From positions 1 to 8,306 of the forward strand of contig WRFC01000027.1 of NCBI GenBank assembly GCA_009779015.1: a DNA stretch of 8,306 bases, given 5' to 3'. The notes below the pieces were generated by a model. That model made no database searches. It was not told the origin of the DNA and saw only the letters and a program-made list of their open reading frames with translations. Position 1 is the stretch's first letter. The number at the start of each line of letters is the position of its first letter. This DNA comes from Coriobacteriia bacterium. Lineage in GTDB: Bacteria; Actinomycetota; Coriobacteriia; Coriobacteriales; UBA8131. Below, one piece after another: positions 5,002 to 8,306 of the stretch. The position numbers were made by a program, and so were the translations under genes.

Positions 5002-5883
5002 ATGAAATTCAAAAAGCGTACCCTAATTGTCTTGTTGGCCGTGTTGGTTCTGGGCGCCCTGGCCCTTGTCGGTTGCACGTCGTCTAACAGCACCGACAAC
5101 ACTTCTTCGAGCACGGGCACGAACAGCACAACCAGCAGCTCTACCGATTCGAGCAGCACCGCCACCAACGATACCTCTAATCCCTTGAACCTCGTTACCC
5201 CGGGCAAGCTGACCATCGGGTCTGATTGCGACTACCCGCCCTTCATCTCGCTCGATAACGGCCAGCCCGCCGGCTTCGAGTACGACCTCATGTCGGCCAT
5301 CGCCGACGACATGGGCCTGCAGCTCAATTATCTGGCACCCCAGAACTTCGACACACTGGTCGCCTCGGTGTCCGCTGGCGGCAAGATGGACCTGGCGGTC
5401 TCCTCGCTGACCATTACCGACGAGCGCGAGCAGCAAGTCAACTTCTGCATCCCTTACTTCGACTCCAACCAAGCCGTCGTGACCTTGAAGACCAGCCCTT
5501 ATACCAAGGCCTCTGACCTCGATGGCAAGGTCATCGGTGCCCAGTCCGGCACCACCGGCGAGTCGTGGGCGATCGAGAACCTGCCCAACGCCACCATGAA
5601 GAACTTCAACCAGACCAGCGAAGGCCTGGCCGCCTTGCAGGCCGGCAGTATCGAGGCCATGATCTTCGATCAGCCGGTGGCCGACTGGCAGGTCCAGAAC
5701 ACCTACACGAACTGCCAGATCATCGAGGTCATCCCAACGGGCGAGCAGTACGGCTTTGCGGTCAGCAAAGACAACCCGGCCCTCGAAGATGCCGTCAACG
5801 CGAGCCTCCAAAAGCTCATCGACAATGGCACCTTTGCCCAGATCTTCTCCAAGTACTTCAGTTACGCCCCGTCTATCGATTAG
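5002..5883 (+). CDS. Family-3 amino-acid-binding lipoprotein of an ABC transporter
   Basis: Lipid-anchored extracytoplasmic receptor for a polar amino acid, of the HisJ/GlnH/FliY family, 293 residues. It has a basic start MKFKKR, a hydrophobic segment at 8-23 and the lipobox LVGC with Cys 25. A Ser/Thr/Asn-rich linker at about 26-62 tethers the domain to the membrane. The domain is canonical: KLTIGSDCDYPPF, GFEYDLMSAIADDMG, FDTLVASV, DLAVSSLTITDER with the carboxylate-binding Arg at 142, a GAQSGTTGE ligand-loop region, and AMIFDQPVADW with Asp 223, which typically contacts the ligand amino group. It ends FAQIFSKYF as in relatives. It follows a strong ribosome-binding site and lies 38 bases before the permease gene. 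Exact substrate (glutamine, arginine, cystine and others) cannot be read from sequence. Confidence 0.95.
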   Translation: MKFKKRTLIVLLAVLVLGALALVGCTSSNSTDNTSSSTGTNSTTSSSTDSSSTATNDTSNPLNLVTPGKLTIGSDCDYPPFISLDNGQPAGFEYDLMSAIADDMGLQLNYLAPQNFDTLVASVSAGGKMDLAVSSLTITDEREQQVNFCIPYFDSNQAVVTLKTSPYTKASDLDGKVIGAQSGTTGESWAIENLPNATMKNFNQTSEGLAALQAGSIEAMIFDQPVADWQVQNTYTNCQIIEVIPTGEQYGFAVSKDNPALEDAVNASLQKLIDNGTFAQIFSKYFSYAPSID

Positions 5884-5921
5884 CAAGACCAGGCGCTATC
5901 AAGCAAATTGATGAAATCTGA

Positions 5922-7343
5922 ATGACCGAGAGAGAGCAGATGGACGACAGTCGATTACATTGGCAAAAGCGGGTAAGGCTAGCCATTATCCTGTTCGTCT
6001 GTCTGCTCTTTATCACGGTCTTTTTGGTGCCACCCCATGTGGCCGATGCCCTGACCACCGAACGCGCGACAGCTCAGCCCAATGACTCTTCTTTAAAGAA
6101 GGTCGTTGGCGGCCAGTCGACGCGTATCACCTGGGTTGGCACAGTCGGTGACGACGAGCAGCTGGCCTCTCTGACCCTCAACTTCCCCGACGGCTGTAGC
6201 CTCACCTCGACCACCTATGTCAAGGTCACCGAGATGGTCATGACCAACCCGTCGGCCCCCCAGCGCAACCAGCCGACTTACACCCAAGACCTCTCGGCCA
6301 CGCAGCTGACCCTGAACTTCTCTACGCCCATCGCCTCGGGCAATCAGGCCTATGTCGAGATCTACGACTTTGTCTTGCCCGATAAGCCCGGCGACTATGC
6401 AATCACCGGCACCTACACAGACACCGAGGGCAATACCCAGGCACTGCCTGCCCAGCCCAACCCGATAACGGTCGTCACGCTTTCGACGACGGACAAGATC
6501 GTCAACTACTTTAACGAGCAAGGCTGGGTGGCCAAATGGAACTCCGTCCGCTTTTTAGACATCTTCTTCAACCCGGCCTGGATCATCGCCTCCATTCCCG
6601 TGCTCTTCATCGGTTGGCTGCATTCCCTCTTGCTCGTGCTCATCGGCTTTCCCTGTGCCATTCCGGTCGGCCTCGGCATCTCTTTCTTGCGCATGTCGCG
6701 CCTTCGTATCTTGCGCATCGTATCGAGCCTCTACGTCAACGTCATCCGCGGCACGCCGCTCTTCTTGCAGATCTACATCGCCTTCTTTGGCCTGCCGCTG
6801 ATGGGCATCAAGCTTGATGACTATGTGCTCGGCGTCATCGTCTTGGCCATCAACTCCAGCGCCTACCTGGCCGAGATCTTCCGCGCCGGCATCCAGTCCA
6901 TCAACAAGGGGCAGTTCGAGGCCGCGCGCTCGCTCGGCATGAACGGCGTCAGCACGATGTTCTTCGTCATCATCCCGCAGACCGTCCGGCGCGTCATCCC
7001 CACTATGACCTCAGAGTTCATTTTGCTCTTCAAAGACACGGCGCTGCTGGCCTCGGTCGGCGTGATGGAGCAAATGCTCTATGCCAAGAGCCTCGTGGCC
7101 ACCACAGGCAACATGACCCCCTACATCGTGGCTGCCTGCTTCTATCTGATCGTCACGCTGCCTCTGACGCGCATCATCTCGGTCTTTGAGAAAAAGCTCG
7201 CCAATGCCGATACCCGCCAGCCCGGCAGCGGCGACAAGCCCAAGACCAAGCGGGTCGGCCTCTTTACCACCCTCGCCCCGCTCTCGGCCACCGACTCTGA
7301 CCCCAATATCGCCGTCAGCCCCGAAAAGCACGATAGTATGTGA
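5922..7343 (+). CDS. Polar amino-acid ABC transporter permease with an added extracytoplasmic domain
   Basis: Inner-membrane channel subunit of the His/Glu/Gln/Arg/opine permease family, 473 residues, about twice the usual 215-240. Residues 20-36 form a hydrophobic segment ending in a signal-peptidase-like ADA. Residues about 45-186 are a strand-rich, Thr/Asn/Pro-rich domain predicted outside the cell. The permease proper begins around 205, with membrane segments from 219 on, the family RGTP motif at 276-279, and the ATPase-contact EAA loop EAARSLGM starting at Glu 333 and ending IIPQ. A cytoplasmic polar tail follows about 430. The ATG at 5922 lacks a good ribosome-binding site; an in-frame ATG at 5940 behind GAGAGAG is equally possible. 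The added domain is not a family-3 binding domain (too short, no motifs). It may dock the lipoproteins or sense substrate. The gene ends seven bases before the ATPase gene. Confidence 0.92.
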   Translation: MTEREQMDDSRLHWQKRVRLAIILFVCLLFITVFLVPPHVADALTTERATAQPNDSSLKKVVGGQSTRITWVGTVGDDEQLASLTLNFPDGCSLTSTTYVKVTEMVMTNPSAPQRNQPTYTQDLSATQLTLNFSTPIASGNQAYVEIYDFVLPDKPGDYAITGTYTDTEGNTQALPAQPNPITVVTLSTTDKIVNYFNEQGWVAKWNSVRFLDIFFNPAWIIASIPVLFIGWLHSLLLVLIGFPCAIPVGLGISFLRMSRLRILRIVSSLYVNVIRGTPLFLQIYIAFFGLPLMGIKLDDYVLGVIVLAINSSAYLAEIFRAGIQSINKGQFEAARSLGMNGVSTMFFVIIPQTVRRVIPTMTSEFILLFKDTALLASVGVMEQMLYAKSLVATTGNMTPYIVAACFYLIVTLPLTRIISVFEKKLANADTRQPGSGDKPKTKRVGLFTTLAPLSATDSDPNIAVSPEKHDSM

Positions 7344-7350
7344 GCACGCA

Positions 7351-8100
7351 ATGACTGATTCAGACCACAGCAAGCACGTCGTCCAAATCAAAGACCTGCA
7401 CAAGAACTTCGGGTCGCTCGAGGTCCTCAAAGGCGTCTCAATCCAAGTCCAACGCGGAGAAGTCGTGGTCATCCTCGGCCCCTCCGGCTCCGGCAAATCC
7501 ACACTCCTACGTTGCGTCAACCTCCTCGAAAAACCCACTTCCGGAGAAATCTATTTTGAGGACGAGCTTGTCTCTGGCCCCAAGACCGATATTAACAAGC
7601 TGCGCGAGAAGGTCGGCATGGTCTTTCAGAGCTTCAACCTCTTTCCCCACCTGACGGCCACCAAGAACGTCATGCTGGCCCAGCGCAAGGTCTTGAAGCG
7701 GAGCAAAGAAGAGGCGCGCGAGATCGCCATCAAGCAGCTCCAGAAGGTCGGCCTCGGTGACCGCCTCGACTACCTGCCCGCACAGCTCTCGGGCGGCCAG
7801 CAGCAGCGCGTTGCCATTGCCCGCGCCCTGGCCATGGACCCCCACGTCATGCTTTTTGACGAGGCCACCAGTGCGCTCGACCCCGAGCTGGTGCGCGGCG
7901 TCCTCGACGTCATGCGCGAGCTGGCAATCGGCGGTATGACGATGATCGTCGTCTCGCACGAGATGGGCTTTGCCCGCGAGGTGGCCGACCGCGCCGTTTT
8001 TATGGACGCCGGCGTGATCGTTGAGGAAGGCCACCCCGATGACGTCTTCGACCACCCCCAAAACCCCCGTACTCAAGACTTCTTAGGGCATATCTCTTAA
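7351..8100 (+). CDS. glnQ: Polar amino-acid ABC transporter ATP-binding protein, GlnQ/HisP type
   Basis: Cytoplasmic ATPase that works as a dimer on the permease EAA loops to power uptake. It has 249 residues, the normal length. All motifs are intact: Walker A GPSGSGKST at 43-51, Q-loop in VFQSFNLFPH, signature LSGGQQQR starting at 146, Walker B VMLFDEATSALD with Asp 170 and catalytic Glu 171, and the H-loop His at 203 in VSHEMGFAREVADR. The frame is open further upstream, but that part overlaps the permease and is not family sequence; the ATG at 7351 gives the standard beginning (VVQIKDLHKNFG). It has no clear ribosome-binding site and lies seven bases after the permease stop, which points to coupled translation. 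The symbol reflects the family only; the substrate is unknown. Confidence 0.96.
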   Translation: MTDSDHSKHVVQIKDLHKNFGSLEVLKGVSIQVQRGEVVVILGPSGSGKSTLLRCVNLLEKPTSGEIYFEDELVSGPKTDINKLREKVGMVFQSFNLFPHLTATKNVMLAQRKVLKRSKEEAREIAIKQLQKVGLGDRLDYLPAQLSGGQQQRVAIARALAMDPHVMLFDEATSALDPELVRGVLDVMRELAIGGMTMIVVSHEMGFAREVADRAVFMDAGVIVEEGHPDDVFDHPQNPRTQDFLGHIS

Positions 8101-8306
8101 CACAGCAAGCCCACTGCCAGCGCCCGGTAAGAGGCGGCGTCTTGAGCAATAACAAAAAATTAGAAAGAATAAAAAAAAGTAAGATGTAATCTTGCTGTAA
8201 ACCCTTTTGGCCGCCCGGTCAGATAAGATTTCACCAGTAGGGGTCTGAGAATCTCTAGCCCAGATGTTCAAACGAGGCGGCAACTTGTCTGAACACGTCA
8301 AAAAAA
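8101..8306. other. Non-coding tail with an A-rich tract, probably upstream of the next gene
   Basis: No convincing gene. Bases 8147-8200 are abruptly A-rich, and TGTAAT at 8185-8190 matches a -10 hexamer at 5/6 but has no -35 at the right distance. AAGAT-GTA-ATCTT (8181-8193) is a small inverted repeat. On the minus strand it would be followed by a T-run, so a weak minus-strand terminator is possible. Further right, the segment 8238-8258 (GGG...CCC) forms an imperfect hairpin, and 8266-8270 pairs with 8290-8294. No intrinsic terminator for the transporter operon is seen on the + strand. Confidence 0.4.

Noticed and set aside
5023..5886. A 287-codon open frame on the minus strand.
   Set aside because: It is fully antisense to the second lipoprotein gene, which has complete family motifs, a signal peptide and a strong ribosome-binding site. 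Long antisense frames are expected in GC-rich coding DNA.
7186..7350. A longer ATPase gene starting inside the permease gene.
   Set aside because: The added part is Ser/Pro-rich out-of-phase permease sequence; the family N terminus begins just after the ATG at 7351.
8083..8301. A minus-strand frame of 72 codons with a Phe/Leu-rich hydrophobic centre, reminiscent of a small membrane protein.
   Set aside because: The hydrophobic part comes from the A-rich tract read backwards. The start is a TTG next to the window edge, and the frame runs into the end of the ATPase gene.

Overview
The window is a GC-rich chromosomal segment, with strong C/G preference at third codon positions, in which every convincing gene lies on the + strand. 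An adenosylhomocysteinase of the Thermotoga/archaeal type, a methylthioribose-1-phosphate isomerase and a two-lipoprotein amino-acid ABC transporter together suggest an anaerobic, high-GC, Gram-positive-like bacterium. A deep-branching actinobacterial (Coriobacteriia-like) or related anaerobic lineage is my best guess, but this is inference and the sequence does not prove it. There is no sign of phage, insertion sequence, CRISPR array or tRNA.

Left part (1-3473), salvage of SAM by-products. ahcY enters from the left edge, missing only its first few dozen residues. It is followed by about 300 bases holding two strong GC-rich stem-loops. mtnA comes next, and a comF-type phosphoribosyltransferase starts on the base right after the mtnA stop codon. 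AhcY removes S-adenosylhomocysteine and MtnA works on the methylthioadenosine branch. ComF appears to be a passenger in the same operon.

Middle (3474-3795). Instead of the ribosome-hibernation gene (raiA/hpf) that often follows comF, there are about 300 bases that do not read like protein. They contain an extended -10 promoter, then at the expected start distance an 11-bp stem whose two arms are 241 nt apart, enclosing several further hairpins. This looks like a structured RNA of about 263 nt. Its position suggests the raiA RNA class, but I cannot confirm that. The 3' arm of the closing stem carries a Shine-Dalgarno sequence, so the RNA could also act as a translational switch for what follows.

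Right part (3796-8100), a polar amino-acid ABC importer: two tandem solute-binding lipoproteins (the first divergent), a permease with an unusual N-terminal extracytoplasmic domain, and a canonical HisP/GlnQ-type ATPase. The gap between the two lipoprotein genes can fold into a compact four-helix structure just ahead of a strong ribosome-binding site. The last 206 bases are non-coding, with an abrupt A-rich stretch, and probably lead into the next gene. In the cell, the lipoproteins would capture substrate outside the membrane, the permease would form the channel as a homodimer, and two ATPase copies would drive import.
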